From positions 62,001-126,000 of the forward strand of contig NZ_JAKREW010000011.1 of NCBI RefSeq assembly GCF_022347545.1: a stretch of DNA of 64,000 bases, read 5' to 3'. How positions within the stretch are numbered: position 1 is the first letter of the stretch; every line of letters starts with the position of its first letter. This document shows positions 26,069-35,352 of the stretch, one piece after another. The DNA comes from Terribium retamae (GTDB taxonomy: Bacteria; Pseudomonadota; Alphaproteobacteria; Rhizobiales; Rhizobiaceae). Both the position numbers and the translations under genes were made by a program. Below the pieces are notes generated by a model. The model was not told where the DNA came from. It saw only the letters and a program-made list of their open reading frames with translations, and ran no database searches.

Positions 26069-27211
26069 TCAGCCGAACGGTTCCGTCGGGCTGTTGCCGG
26101 GCTTGGTGAACCATTGCGCCCCTTCGTCGGTCATGTGGATATGGTCTTCCAACCGAATGCCGAATTGCCCGGGCACCACGATCATCGGTTCATTAGAAAA
26201 ACACATGCCTGGACGAAGCGGTGTTTTGTTGCCGCGGACGATGTAAGGCTCCTCGTGAATTTCCAATCCCAGCCCATGCCCTGCTCTGTGCGGGAGTCCC
26301 GGCAGCCGATAGTCAGGACCTAGGCGATGGCGTGAAAGCACGGATCGCGCGGCATCATCGAGGCTTTGGCACTCTGCGCCGATCTGCGCTGCATCGAATA
26401 CCGCCTGTTGGGCTTCGCGTTCAGCCCGCCAGATACGCGCGTACTCCGCATTCGGTTCTTCCATCACATAGCTGCGCGTCAGATCGGAATGGTAGCCGTC
26501 GATGCGTGTGCCGGTGTCGACCAGGATGGCCTGGCCCTTTTCCAGGATCTGGTCACCGTCGGCGCCATGCGGGAGTGATGTGGCGACGCCGAAGGACACG
26601 ATGCAGAAGGTTGAGCCTCGCACCGCGCCCAATGCACGGTGTTGTTCATCGATGTAGCGCACCACTTCCGAGGCTCGGATCCCCGGCTTCATAATAGCAT
26701 GTGCGCGTTTGTGCACCTCGAGCGTCAGTTCCATCGCGTAGCGGATCAGCGCGATTTCCGAAGGCGACTTGCAGAGCCGAAGGTCACGGATCAGCCGAGT
26801 GCCGTCGACCAGCCGTTCAGCACCCAGGTGCCGGACAAGCGCATGGTATATGAAGAGCGGCAAGGCGTCGTCGAGCGCGATGCTGCCCCTGAGGCCTGCG
26901 AGCGTTGCGACAAGCGCCGCCGGGCTTTCCTCCTCCTCCCAGGTCGCGATATCGGCGGCCAGGTGCGGCAGTGTCTCCACCCGGCTGCGCTCAAAGGCTG
27001 GAACGATGTAGGTAAGCGCAGTCGGCGTCACCAGCGCGCCAAGCATGCGCTCGCTCTGATGCCAGACCAGACCGGTGAAATAGCGAAGGCTCTCGGTGGA
27101 GCCGAGCAGGACCGCAGCGATGCCATCTGCCTCCATTTTTTCCCGCAGCCTTTGAAGTCGGTCACGTCTTTCGGCATCGGTGATCGCCGCTGGACGGTCT
27201 GAAAGAGACAT
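26069..27211 (-). CDS. M24-family metallopeptidase (Xaa-Pro dipeptidase-like)
   Basis: A 380-residue creatinase/prolidase-fold protein. The ATG at 27211 has GGAG about 8 bases upstream. All five metal ligands of the M24 active site are visible: two Asp (DTGTRIDGYHSDLTR), His (HRAGHGLGLEIH), Glu (FSNEPMIV) and Glu (IRLEDHIHM). It is the last gene of the hydroxyproline operon, 77 bp after the proline-racemase homologue. The likely role is cytoplasmic cleavage of Xaa-Pro or Xaa-Hyp dipeptides to feed hydroxyproline to the pathway; the link to hydroxyproline is inferred from context only. Confidence 0.88.
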   Translation of the reverse strand: MSLSDRPAAITDAERRDRLQRLREKMEADGIAAVLLGSTESLRYFTGLVWHQSERMLGALVTPTALTYIVPAFERSRVETLPHLAADIATWEEEESPAALVATLAGLRGSIALDDALPLFIYHALVRHLGAERLVDGTRLIRDLRLCKSPSEIALIRYAMELTLEVHKRAHAIMKPGIRASEVVRYIDEQHRALGAVRGSTFCIVSFGVATSLPHGADGDQILEKGQAILVDTGTRIDGYHSDLTRSYVMEEPNAEYARIWRAEREAQQAVFDAAQIGAECQSLDDAARSVLSRHRLGPDYRLPGLPHRAGHGLGLEIHEEPYIVRGNKTPLRPGMCFSNEPMIVVPGQFGIRLEDHIHMTDEGAQWFTKPGNSPTEPFG

Positions 27212-27287
27212 GTTTGCTCCGGTATTTGGTAACGGCAGGAGCAGCAACTTACCTCGCGATCCCAGCCGCAGTCGTAGTGGCAGCGCG

Positions 27288-28319
27288 TTAGGCTTTCTTC
27301 GGCCAGGTATCCGCAAGCCGGTACCCTTCCGGCCAGGGATCGTCGGGATCGAGCATGTGCTGGTGCGTGCCGGTGATCCAGGCACGGCCCGAGATTTCCG
27401 GCAGCACTGCCGGGCGGCCGCCCACGGTCGTGGTGCCAACGATACGGCCCGTGAAAGTCGAGCCGATCACCGAAACCGCCGTCAAACGATCTTCCAGCCC
27501 CATTTGACCGCGCGCATGCAGGACAGCCATGCGCGCCGACGAGGCAGTTCCCGTCGGCGAGCGGTCGACCTTGCCGGGCTGGATCGCCACGGCGGCACCG
27601 GCCCGCAAGCCCTCAGGAGTACGCTCGACAGGGCCCGCGAACAGGCAGAACGAGAAATGTCTCCAGTCCGGGTTTTCCGGATGGTTGAACCCGAGAGCGG
27701 CATTGGCCGCATTGGTGATGCGCACGCCGAGCCGCGCAATATCGAGCGTTTCATCGGGCTTGAGGGCAAAGCCCATCGCCGCCGCATCGACGATGACGAA
27801 CGAGTCGCCGCCATAGGCAGTGTCGACGGTGAGTGTGCCGAGCCCTTCAACCTCGAGCTTGGCATCGAGACGGTCGGCAAAGCTTGGCAGGTTGCGCACG
27901 AAGATGCGCTCGGCCTTGCCGTTGCGGCATTCCGCCCGCACGCGTACCAGCCCGCCCGGCGCTTCCAGCGTGATCTCCGTCACCGGCTCCTGCATCGGCA
28001 GGATGCCGCTGTCCAACAGCACGGTCGAAACGCAGATCGAGTTCGAACCGGACATGGGCGGCGTGTCTTCCGGCTCCATGATGATGAAGGCTGCATCCGC
28101 CTCCGGATGCTTCGGCGGTACCAGCAGATTGACGTGCCGGAACACGCCACCGCGCGGCTCGTTGAGCACGAAATTGCGCAAGGTGTTGTCACGGGCGATC
28201 CAGCGGCTCTGTTCCCAGATGGTGTCGCCCGGCGGCGGCGTGACCCCACCGACGATGACATCGCCCACCTCGCCTTCGGCATGTGCCGAAATCACATGGA
28301 TGGTTTTCGAACTGCGCAT
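27288..28319 (-). CDS. Proline racemase-family protein with Ser90/Thr256 in place of the catalytic cysteines
   Basis: A 343-residue member of the proline racemase superfamily. The ATG at 28319 ([16 protein letters not shown]) has GAGGAG upstream. At the position of the first catalytic cysteine it has S90 ([10 protein letters not shown]), and at the second T256 ([11 protein letters not shown]). Two-cysteine members racemise or epimerise; members with Thr at the second site, such as human C14orf149 (Thr256), dehydrate trans-3-hydroxy-L-proline. A Ser/Thr pair therefore argues against racemase activity and suggests a dehydratase or a new reaction. It sits between aconitase X and the M24 peptidase in the operon. 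Confidence 0.85.
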   Translation of the reverse strand: MRSSKTIHVISAHAEGEVGDVIVGGVTPPPGDTIWEQSRWIARDNTLRNFVLNEPRGGVFRHVNLLVPPKHPEADAAFIIMEPEDTPPMSGSNSICVSTVLLDSGILPMQEPVTEITLEAPGGLVRVRAECRNGKAERIFVRNLPSFADRLDAKLEVEGLGTLTVDTAYGGDSFVIVDAAAMGFALKPDETLDIARLGVRITNAANAALGFNHPENPDWRHFSFCLFAGPVERTPEGLRAGAAVAIQPGKVDRSPTGTASSARMAVLHARGQMGLEDRLTAVSVIGSTFTGRIVGTTTVGGRPAVLPEISGRAWITGTHQHMLDPDDPWPEGYRLADTWPKKA

Positions 28320-28329
28320 CGCAAACTCC

Positions 28330-30021
28330 TCAGGAAAGCCAGGCAGGCAGGCGCACCGGCACACGCCCGGTGAGTGCAGCGGTCACGCAATCGGCAAGGC
28401 TGCCGAGGCGCACGGCACGGCCGGACAGACCTGGCCCGTAATGTGCGTATTTGCCGGAATTGGTCATCACGGCGCGTGTACGCGTCGGGAACACCGGCTC
28501 CGAGATCGAGCACCAGCACAGGTCCGGCACCACCTGCACGCCGCTTTGTTCCAACCGCGCTAGCGTGCCGTCGGCGCGAGCATCAGCGATGACTGCGTTG
28601 CCGGCGGTGACGATTATCGCCGCGTTAGGATGACGCTTGCGTCCGTCCAGCACAGCCGCCAGCGCGCGGCATTCCTGCAGCGAGGCATGTGGGCTGCCTA
28701 TGGCTATGAGTTCGACCTCTTCCGGTCCCGAATTGAGGTTTTTCCACCCAGCGGCAAGGTCATCGTGCGTGATGACGGCATGGTCGGCATCGGCCGCATC
28801 CGCACCATCGGCTTCGGGCGTCACCCCTTCGACATGAAGCATCGGCGCGGCTGAGGTGGTTCCAAACGCTGCGCACAGTGCCTTGAGATCGTCGCGCGAC
28901 GGCTGGGCTTCAGCAAGGCCGCGCAGCAGCGGAATGCGGTCCGGCGCCGCATGGCCGGCGAGATAGCCGAGCAGCGGCCAGAACGCATCGTCGACGCCAG
29001 CCGGAACCTCTACCTCGATGATGCGCCGGGCCTTGCGGTGTTCGTCGAGATAGACTCCTGAAAACGGGGCACGCCCCGTCAGGGCAATGCACAAATCGAG
29101 GAAATCGGGGTGCTTTGCTGTGCGGGCACCAAGCACGGAATTGGCGAAGATCACCGCATTGGACTCCGCCCAGGCGATGGGCTCGCCGCTTTTCGGCGCA
29201 CTGTCGAGCAGATAGGGAGAGCAAGTGAAAGTCGGCCGGCACCCCATGCGCACATAAGCATCCGCAAGGCGCGCGGCAGGATCGCCGAAACCGTGCGCGA
29301 CACCTTGTGTCTGCCAGTTGGCGCGATCCACCGAAATGGCGTTCATCGTCGTCGGAACCCGGACCTGGGCACCAAGCTCCGCCATCTTTTCGGCGAAGGT
29401 CAGATTTGCGGGACTGGCATAGATACAGCCATCGATATGCGCTTGTGTCACATCCACCAGACTGCGCGCGCCTTGCTGCACGGCCATGGCGCAGATGATG
29501 CGCATGGCCTGCTGCACCGCGATGCCATCGCGCCCATCCATCATGGCACGATCGGCCTCTGTCAGGTCGAGCGCACTGCTGGCCGGCGGGCTGACCGATA
29601 GCCTCAGGCCATCGGCCTCGATTGCCTTCTCGCTTATCTGCACGGTCGTGGCCTTGGCCAGCGCGGCAAAGGCACCCGGCTCAAGACGCAGAACAGGCAA
29701 CGGTTTACCGAAGAGTTCCGAGGCGATCAGTGCCCCGAGGGTCAGCACGTCCTCGGCTTCCGAAAAGATCAGCGCCGCCGGCGCGCGCCCGTTCAGTACG
29801 AGGTCCAGCAGCACACCGGATCCGGTGCAGGAACCGCGGCTCGACGGCATCATCAGGACAGCGCCGGTCAGGCAGCTCCCATGCAGCGGATGGTGCACGT
29901 CGATCACACGAGCGGTAGCGGGATCAACCCCACCCCAAAAACTCAACGCTTCCTGTGTTGCGATAACAGTGCCTTGCGCCGTGCCGGCGAGAATCGACCG
30001 GGCGGGAGAAGTCTCGCTCAC
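28330..30021 (-). CDS. Aconitase X (fused small and large subunits), probable cis-3-hydroxy-L-proline dehydratase
   Basis: A 563-residue single-chain aconitase X. The N-terminal about 130 residues form the swivelling small domain (formerly DUF126; [12 protein letters not shown] motif). The rest is the large catalytic domain (formerly DUF521) with [12 protein letters not shown] and the [10 protein letters not shown] segment. Fused (type I) bacterial AcnX enzymes were shown to dehydrate cis-3-hydroxy-L-proline to delta-1-pyrroline-2-carboxylate; archaeal two-subunit forms act on phosphomevalonate. Placement between hydroxyproline genes strongly favours the former. The ATG overlaps the stop of the epimerase gene (ATGA). 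Confidence 0.9.
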   Translation of the reverse strand: MSETSPARSILAGTAQGTVIATQEALSFWGGVDPATARVIDVHHPLHGSCLTGAVLMMPSSRGSCTGSGVLLDLVLNGRAPAALIFSEAEDVLTLGALIASELFGKPLPVLRLEPGAFAALAKATTVQISEKAIEADGLRLSVSPPASSALDLTEADRAMMDGRDGIAVQQAMRIICAMAVQQGARSLVDVTQAHIDGCIYASPANLTFAEKMAELGAQVRVPTTMNAISVDRANWQTQGVAHGFGDPAARLADAYVRMGCRPTFTCSPYLLDSAPKSGEPIAWAESNAVIFANSVLGARTAKHPDFLDLCIALTGRAPFSGVYLDEHRKARRIIEVEVPAGVDDAFWPLLGYLAGHAAPDRIPLLRGLAEAQPSRDDLKALCAAFGTTSAAPMLHVEGVTPEADGADAADADHAVITHDDLAAGWKNLNSGPEEVELIAIGSPHASLQECRALAAVLDGRKRHPNAAIIVTAGNAVIADARADGTLARLEQSGVQVVPDLCWCSISEPVFPTRTRAVMTNSGKYAHYGPGLSGRAVRLGSLADCVTAALTGRVPVRLPAWLS

Positions 30022-31019
30022 TTGACGACAAAACCGTGCGCGAAGGGATCGCGATCGTCGATAAAGATGGTGTTGATACCGGTCATTCGCGCCCAGCCCG
30101 CGATCGAGGGAATGATCGCGTCGCGATCCGCTACCTGTGTCGCAGCCTCGACGCGGCCGTTGAACAGCGAACCGATGATCGATTCATGCACGAATTCATC
30201 GCCGACTTTCAGCTTGCCCTTGGCAGCAAGCTGCGCCATGCGCGCCGAGGTGCCAGTTCCACAAGGCGAACGATCGATAGCCTTCTCGCCATAGAACACT
30301 GCATTGCGGGCATGAGCGCCATCCTGCGTCGGCTTGCCGGTCCATTGGATGTGGCTGAGGCCCTTGATCTCGGGATGCAACGGGTGGACGAACTCGTATT
30401 TCGCATTGAGGGCTGCGCGCAGCTTCGGCGACCAGCCGACAAGTTCGCCGGCCGTATGGTCGGCCATGTCGCGGAAATTCTTTTGCGGCTCGACGATGGC
30501 GTAGAAATTGCCGCCATAGGCAACGTCGACGACGATCTCGCCGAGGCCTTCGACCTCAGCGGTCAGACCCTCGGCGTAGAGAAACCCCGGGACGTTGGTG
30601 AGGCGCACCTCCTCCACGAAACGGCCTTCCTGGCGATAGGTGATGTCGACCTTGCCGGCAGGAGCGTCGATGGAAAGCTTGCCCGGTTCGCGCGGTGTGA
30701 TCAGGCCGTTCTCGATACCCATGGTGATGGTACCGATGGTGCCGTGGCCGCACATCGGCAGGCAGCCGGAGGTCTCGATGAACAGCACCGCGACATCGCA
30801 GTCGGGGCGTGTCGGCGGATAGAGGATCGAACCCGACATCATGTCGTGCCCGCGCGGCTCAAACATCAGTCCGGTGCGGATCCAGTCGAAGTCGCGCAGG
30901 AAATGCGCCCGCTTTTCCAGCATGTTCGCGCCTTCGAGTCGCGGCCCGCCGCCAGAGACGAGGCGAACCGGGTTTCCGCAGGTGTGTCCGTCGATGCAAG
31001 AGAAAGTGTGGGTTGCCAT
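30018..31019 (-). CDS. hypRE: 4-hydroxyproline 2-epimerase
   Basis: A 333-residue proline racemase superfamily enzyme with both catalytic cysteines: C90 (MCGHGTIG) and C253 ([11 protein letters not shown]). It converts trans-4-hydroxy-L-proline to cis-4-hydroxy-D-proline, the first step of the pathway. The start at 31019 ([17 protein letters not shown]) gives the usual length; a start at 31037 would add six residues. It overlaps the next gene by 4 bp and follows the dehydrogenase gene closely, so the two successive enzymes are cotranslated. Confidence 0.93.
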   Translation of the reverse strand: MATHTFSCIDGHTCGNPVRLVSGGGPRLEGANMLEKRAHFLRDFDWIRTGLMFEPRGHDMMSGSILYPPTRPDCDVAVLFIETSGCLPMCGHGTIGTITMGIENGLITPREPGKLSIDAPAGKVDITYRQEGRFVEEVRLTNVPGFLYAEGLTAEVEGLGEIVVDVAYGGNFYAIVEPQKNFRDMADHTAGELVGWSPKLRAALNAKYEFVHPLHPEIKGLSHIQWTGKPTQDGAHARNAVFYGEKAIDRSPCGTGTSARMAQLAAKGKLKVGDEFVHESIIGSLFNGRVEAATQVADRDAIIPSIAGWARMTGINTIFIDDRDPFAHGFVVK

Positions 31020-31033
31020 GGGCCGGGACCTAG

Positions 31034-32278
31034 TCAAAAGCGTTGCGGCGAGAAGGATGTAATGTCGATGGCGGACGGTTGTCCGGTCAAGAGATCGGCA
31101 ACGATACGTGCTGTACCAGCCGACTGGGTCAAGCCAAGATGGCCATGACCGAAGGCGTGGACGATATGCGGCGTTGCCTGCGCACTACCGATAGCCGGCA
31201 GGCTGTCCGGCAGCGAGGGCCGGAAACCCATCCACTGCACGCCGCCGTGAGGCTTCAGGCCGGGCAGAAACGCTTGCGCCTTCTTCAGCATCGCTTCCGA
31301 ACGACGGAAATTCGGCGGCAGTTTCAAGCCTCCAAGCTCCACCGCGCCGCCGACGCGGATGCCGGTGGACAGGCGGGTGACGACGAAACCATGTCCGCCG
31401 AAAGTCACCTGCGTGCGCAGGTCGAAAGCGTCCTGAGGCAGAGTGGTGTTGTAGCCACGCTCGGTTTCCAGCGGAATGGTCTCACCGATGGTCCTGGCGA
31501 TCCTGTGTGAAAAGGCGCCGGCCGCAAGCACAACCTTGCGTGCTCGCCGCACGGCGCCATCGGCAGCAATGATCTCCACACCACCCTCAACGGAACGCAG
31601 CGCAGTGATTTCGGCACGCTCGACCGTGCCGCCCCGGGTGATGAAATGTTCGGCCAGCGCAAGCGTGTAAAGCCGCGGGTCGGCGATAGAGTACCAGCCC
31701 GGCGTGAAGGTGCCGTGGGTGAAACGCGATGCAAGACCAGGCTGGATTTCCTCGATCTCGGCCTTGTTGAGATGGTGGAACTCGATGCCGTGTTCCTCCC
31801 GTGCCGTCCAGCCGGGTAGCGAAGCCTTGAACTCCGCCTCGCCTTCATAGACCTGGAGGTTGCCTTCCTTGCGCAGCATCGGCAGTGTTCCGGTCTGCTG
31901 CAGGAAAGGTTCAAGCTCGGCCTTCGACAGGTCCATCAGCGCGGTCTGGGCGGCGGTGGAGTGAGCCACATGCTTGGGCGAACAGGCGCGCCAGAAGCGG
32001 AACATCCAGGGCGCGATCTGGACGGCATAGGCAGGCGGTACCGACAAAGGCCCGAGCGGATCGAGCAACCATTTTGGTGCTTTCTTCAGGATGCCCGGCG
32101 AGGCAAGCGGAAGAATATCAGTGAAAGCGAAAGCGCCCGCATTGCCGGCGGAGGCACCCGCGGCCGGGCCTTCGCGATCCAAAACCGTGACATTCAGCCC
32201 GCGCGCTTGCGTGGCGATCGCCGCCGAAAGCCCGACGACCCCTGCCCCGATGACGATGACGTCGAGCTGCTTTCCCAT
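31034..32278 (-). CDS. hypO: FAD-dependent D-hydroxyproline dehydrogenase (D-amino-acid dehydrogenase family)
   Basis: A 414-residue flavoprotein of the DAO superfamily. The N-terminal dinucleotide fold GAGVVGLSAA binds FAD, and the C-terminal GHGHLGLTQSAGTA segment closes the flavin site. It would oxidise cis-4-hydroxy-D-proline to delta-1-pyrroline-4-hydroxy-2-carboxylate, passing electrons to the respiratory chain. Two adjacent ATGs (32281, 32278) are possible; GAGAG fits the second. It lies 7 bp after the ABC ATPase gene and just before the epimerase gene. Confidence 0.9.
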   Translation of the reverse strand: MGKQLDVIVIGAGVVGLSAAIATQARGLNVTVLDREGPAAGASAGNAGAFAFTDILPLASPGILKKAPKWLLDPLGPLSVPPAYAVQIAPWMFRFWRACSPKHVAHSTAAQTALMDLSKAELEPFLQQTGTLPMLRKEGNLQVYEGEAEFKASLPGWTAREEHGIEFHHLNKAEIEEIQPGLASRFTHGTFTPGWYSIADPRLYTLALAEHFITRGGTVERAEITALRSVEGGVEIIAADGAVRRARKVVLAAGAFSHRIARTIGETIPLETERGYNTTLPQDAFDLRTQVTFGGHGFVVTRLSTGIRVGGAVELGGLKLPPNFRRSEAMLKKAQAFLPGLKPHGGVQWMGFRPSLPDSLPAIGSAQATPHIVHAFGHGHLGLTQSAGTARIVADLLTGQPSAIDITSFSPQRF

Positions 32279-32285
32279 CATGCTC

Positions 32286-33008
32286 TCAATGCGTTGCCGC
32301 AAGGAACTTCTTCGTCTCGGTATGTTGCGGCGCGTCGAATAGCTGCTCCGGCGGCGCGATTTCGGCCATGATCCCCTGGTGGAAGAAGGCGACGCGGTCG
32401 GAAACCTCGCGAGCGAACTTCATTTCGTGGGTCACGCAGATCATCGTCATGCCTTCCGAAGCAAGCATCCTCAGCGTGTCCAGAACTTCGCCAACCAGCA
32501 TCGGGTCAAGTGCCGAGGTTACTTCGTCAAACAGCATATAAGTCGGAGACATCGCGAGCGCACGCGCTATCGCCATGCGCTGCTGCTGGCCGCCCGACAT
32601 GCGGTTCGGGTAGACGCCGAGCTTCTCCGCGAGGCCGACATGGGTCAACTGCTTGACTGCGATTTCTTCGGCCTTCTCCTTGGACAGGCCAAGGACCTTG
32701 CGTGGCGCCAGCATCACGTTCTCCAGCACGGTCAGATGCGGGAATGCATTCCATTGCTGGAAGACGATGCCTACCTTCTGGCGTAGCTTGTTGAGGTCGG
32801 TGCCCTTGGCGTGAACATCGGTGCCGTCGATGACCACCCTGCCCGACGCAATCGTCTCGAGCCCGTTGATGCAGGTGAGCAGTGTCGACTTGCCCGAGCC
32901 CGAGCCGCCGATGATGGTGACGACCTCACCTTTCTTGACGGTCAGGTCGATGCCTTTCAGGACCTCCAGAGGTCCGAAGGATTTGTGGACGTTTTCGATC
33001 TCAATCAT
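32286..33008 (-). CDS. Polar amino-acid ABC transporter ATPase
   Basis: A 240-residue GlnQ/HisP-type ATPase that drives uptake from the periplasm. Walker A is GGSGSGKST, the signature is MSGGQQQRMAIARAL, Walker B is YMLFDEVTSALDP, and the switch is VTHEM. The start MIEIENVHKSFG at 33008 overlaps the upstream permease gene by 8 bp. With the two permeases and the binding protein it makes a complete importer, probably for hydroxyproline. Confidence 0.95.
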   Translation of the reverse strand: MIEIENVHKSFGPLEVLKGIDLTVKKGEVVTIIGGSGSGKSTLLTCINGLETIASGRVVIDGTDVHAKGTDLNKLRQKVGIVFQQWNAFPHLTVLENVMLAPRKVLGLSKEKAEEIAVKQLTHVGLAEKLGVYPNRMSGGQQQRMAIARALAMSPTYMLFDEVTSALDPMLVGEVLDTLRMLASEGMTMICVTHEMKFAREVSDRVAFFHQGIMAEIAPPEQLFDAPQHTETKKFLAATH

Positions 33009-33654
33009 TAGGTGACCAGCGTTCTTCGAGATACCTGCCGAAGCGAGCGATGGGCAGGCTGATGACGAAATAAATGGCACCGCACAGAAGCAGGATGAAC
33101 AAAGGCTCCTGCAGCCGGGTAACCAGGATCTGCGAAGCGCGCAGCAGTTCGATGAGGCCGAGCCACAGCACCAGCGCGGAATCCTTCATCACGCCAAGCG
33201 TCAGGCCGATCCACGACGGCAACGACACACGAATGGCGAGCGGTGCCACGATGTAGCGCATATCCTGCCACCAGCTCATGCCGAGTGAGCGAGCAGCGCG
33301 GCGTGTGTTGACCGGCACGGAGTCGATGCCGCCACGAACGATCTCGGTGCAGTAGGCTGCCGTATAGAGCGACAGCACCACGCAAGACGTCGTGAACGGA
33401 GGCCAGCCCATCTTGGCGATGGACTGCAAGGCGTTGCCCAGCACGAGCTGGATCAGCAACGGAACCGAACGGAAGATATCCAGAGCGAAGGTCAGCGGAG
33501 CCGACCAATAGGGTCCGAACTGGAAGCGGATGATACCGAACAGGATGCCGAGGACCGTGCCGGCGGCCACCGAAACCGCCGTGACGGCAAGCGTCATGCC
33601 GGCGCCTTGGGCCAGGAAGGCGAGATCACTCCAGGTAAGAGCTGTGCTGAACAT
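33001..33654 (-). CDS. Polar amino-acid ABC transporter permease (second)
   Basis: A 217-residue inner-membrane permease of the His/Glu/Gln family. About five membrane helices are visible, with the EAA-type loop around RRAARSLGMSWWQ that docks the ATPase. The start at 33654 is chosen for homology (MFSTALTWSDL). It pairs with the permease at 33665, which has the same N-terminal pattern, as the two half-channels of one importer. Confidence 0.93.
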   Translation of the reverse strand: MFSTALTWSDLAFLAQGAGMTLAVTAVSVAAGTVLGILFGIIRFQFGPYWSAPLTFALDIFRSVPLLIQLVLGNALQSIAKMGWPPFTTSCVVLSLYTAAYCTEIVRGGIDSVPVNTRRAARSLGMSWWQDMRYIVAPLAIRVSLPSWIGLTLGVMKDSALVLWLGLIELLRASQILVTRLQEPLFILLLCGAIYFVISLPIARFGRYLEERWSPND

Positions 33655-33664
33655 CCTACACGCC

Positions 33665-34330
33665 TCAGTACCGGAACATGCGCGCGGCAAGCAGGCGCGC
33701 AGCCAGCGTGACCACCTTCGCGATGACGTAATAGATCACCGCCGCAAGCGCGAAGAACTCGAACGTGCGGAACGAGCGGGCGTTGAGTTCCTGCGTGACG
33801 CCTGCTAGATCGGAGTTCATGCTGACGGTTACGCCTAGCGACGTCATCAGGATCGCCCAGACCATCTGGTTGGTGGCCGGCAGGAAGGCGATGCGCAGCA
33901 TCTGCGGCAAAACGATGTAGCGGAACGCCTGCAGCGAGCTCATGCCCAGCGAGCGGCCTGCGCGCGTCTGCGTATCGGGAATGGCCTTGAGCGCGCCGCG
34001 GAAATTTTCCGCCAGATAGCCGGCATTGTTGAAGGCAATGCCCGCGAGGAGCGCCGTGAAAGGACTGAGATGGATGCCGAAATTGCCTAGTCCAAAATGC
34101 GCCATGTAGATCTGGAAAAGCGCCGGCGTATTGCGCGCCACCTCCACCCAGGCGGTGGCGATGCCGGAAAGGGCACGGTTGCCTGAAAGCCTGAACAAGG
34201 TGAGCGCGATGGCCAGGGCTAGCCCTATCGCCATCGACAGAAGCGCAATTTCCAAGGTGACCAGAGCGCCGTCGAGCATCTGCGGCAATGCCCTGAACGC
34301 CTGGTTCCAGTGGAAGGTGTAGCTGAACAT
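33665..34330 (-). CDS. Polar amino-acid ABC transporter permease (first)
   Basis: A 221-residue permease of the same family. The N-terminus MFSYTFHWNQAF is followed by a first helix from about 20, and the EAA loop TRAGRSLGMSSLQAFRYI contacts the ATPase. The next permease gene begins 11 bp after its stop. The start at 34330 is preferred over 34363 on N-terminal similarity to its partner. Confidence 0.93.
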   Translation of the reverse strand: MFSYTFHWNQAFRALPQMLDGALVTLEIALLSMAIGLALAIALTLFRLSGNRALSGIATAWVEVARNTPALFQIYMAHFGLGNFGIHLSPFTALLAGIAFNNAGYLAENFRGALKAIPDTQTRAGRSLGMSSLQAFRYIVLPQMLRIAFLPATNQMVWAILMTSLGVTVSMNSDLAGVTQELNARSFRTFEFFALAAVIYYVIAKVVTLAARLLAARMFRY

Positions 34331-34398
34331 CGCCGCTTCGCCTTTTCGGAAGATCGGCGGCACGAGAGCTAGTCCGCGCCGCCCGGGAAACGGTCAGA

Positions 34399-35205
34399 TC
34401 AACGGTAGACGCCGTTCACCGACAAAGACGGCAGATCGCCCCCAACCCACTTCTTGTAGAGTTCGGCATAGCGGCCAGTGCGAACCTGCTGGTTGATGAA
34501 CAGGTTCAGGTAATTGATCAGGCCGTATTCTTCGCGGTTGGTGAAAAGCGAGACATAATCGATGTCATACGGCGCCTTGCCGACCACCGAAATGCCTGGG
34601 AACTTGCCCGTCTTCACATTGGCCTGCGCAACCGTGGAGGTGGAGACCGTGGCGTCGATCTGACCCTGGCTCAGCGCCAGGAAGACGTCGGCCTGGGTCT
34701 GGTAGGGACGGAATTCGCCGGCACCCCATTCCTTGACCGACTTTTCGAGCGCGATGGCTTCGAACGTGCCGGCGGTGGCGCCTACCGTCTTGCCCTTCAT
34801 ATCTTCGAAGGACTTGACGCCCGACTTGTCGTTGGCGGTTACCGCCATTTCAAAGGCAAAATAAGGAACGGTCATGCCCACGGTCTTGGCACGCTCCAGC
34901 GTGTCGGAAGTCGAAGCCACACCGACATCGACGCGACCGGACATCAAAGCTGGAATGCGCTCGGGGAAAGGTGTTTCCACGATCTCGGCCGTAACCCCGA
35001 GTGCCTTGGCGAGATCGTTGCAATAATCGACGTCGAAGCCGATCGGGTTGTTGCTCGCGTCACGCGCGCCCATGGGCGGAAAATCCAGCACCACGGCGCA
35101 GCGCAGGGTGCCGGAAGCGATGATGTCGTCGAGCTTGTCGGCGAGGGCCTGACTGCTCAGCGCGGTTGCGGTCATGAGCCCGAAGGCGAGGACCGAGATC
35201 TTCAT
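34399..35205 (-). CDS. Periplasmic amino-acid-binding protein (family 3)
   Basis: A 268-residue solute-binding protein with a Sec signal peptide cut after about residue 22 (SSQALA-DK). The family-3 motif is visible in NPIGFDVDYCNDLAKALG, followed by PFPERIPALMSGRVDVG in the first lobe. It delivers substrate to the two permeases encoded just downstream. Hydroxyproline as the ligand is inferred from the operon, not from pocket residues. The 147-bp leader upstream contains the palindrome at 35286. Confidence 0.93.
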   Translation of the reverse strand: MKISVLAFGLMTATALSSQALADKLDDIIASGTLRCAVVLDFPPMGARDASNNPIGFDVDYCNDLAKALGVTAEIVETPFPERIPALMSGRVDVGVASTSDTLERAKTVGMTVPYFAFEMAVTANDKSGVKSFEDMKGKTVGATAGTFEAIALEKSVKEWGAGEFRPYQTQADVFLALSQGQIDATVSTSTVAQANVKTGKFPGISVVGKAPYDIDYVSLFTNREEYGLINYLNLFINQQVRTGRYAELYKKWVGGDLPSLSVNGVYR

Positions 35206-35285
35206 GTTTTGCTCTCTCCCTGAGTGTTGCCGGTCGGTTGACCGCGCGCACTATTTCGTGTCGCCGCGAACAAATCAATCAGAAA

Positions 35286-35298
35286 ATACAATTTGTAT
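35286..35298. promoter_or_regulatory. Palindrome ATACAATTTGTAT upstream of the transporter genes
   Basis: Perfect 13-bp dyad (ATACAA-T-TTGTAT) about 87 bp upstream of the binding-protein start, in an AT-rich patch with a further GTATAC at 35307-35312. TTGT/ACAA half-sites resemble FCD-type GntR operators and recur near the other promoters of this cluster. Confidence 0.5.
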
Positions 35299-35352
35299 TC
35301 AGAAAGTATACGGATTGAATATTCCCGGCCACTCAGGAGCGTCGCCCGCTCC

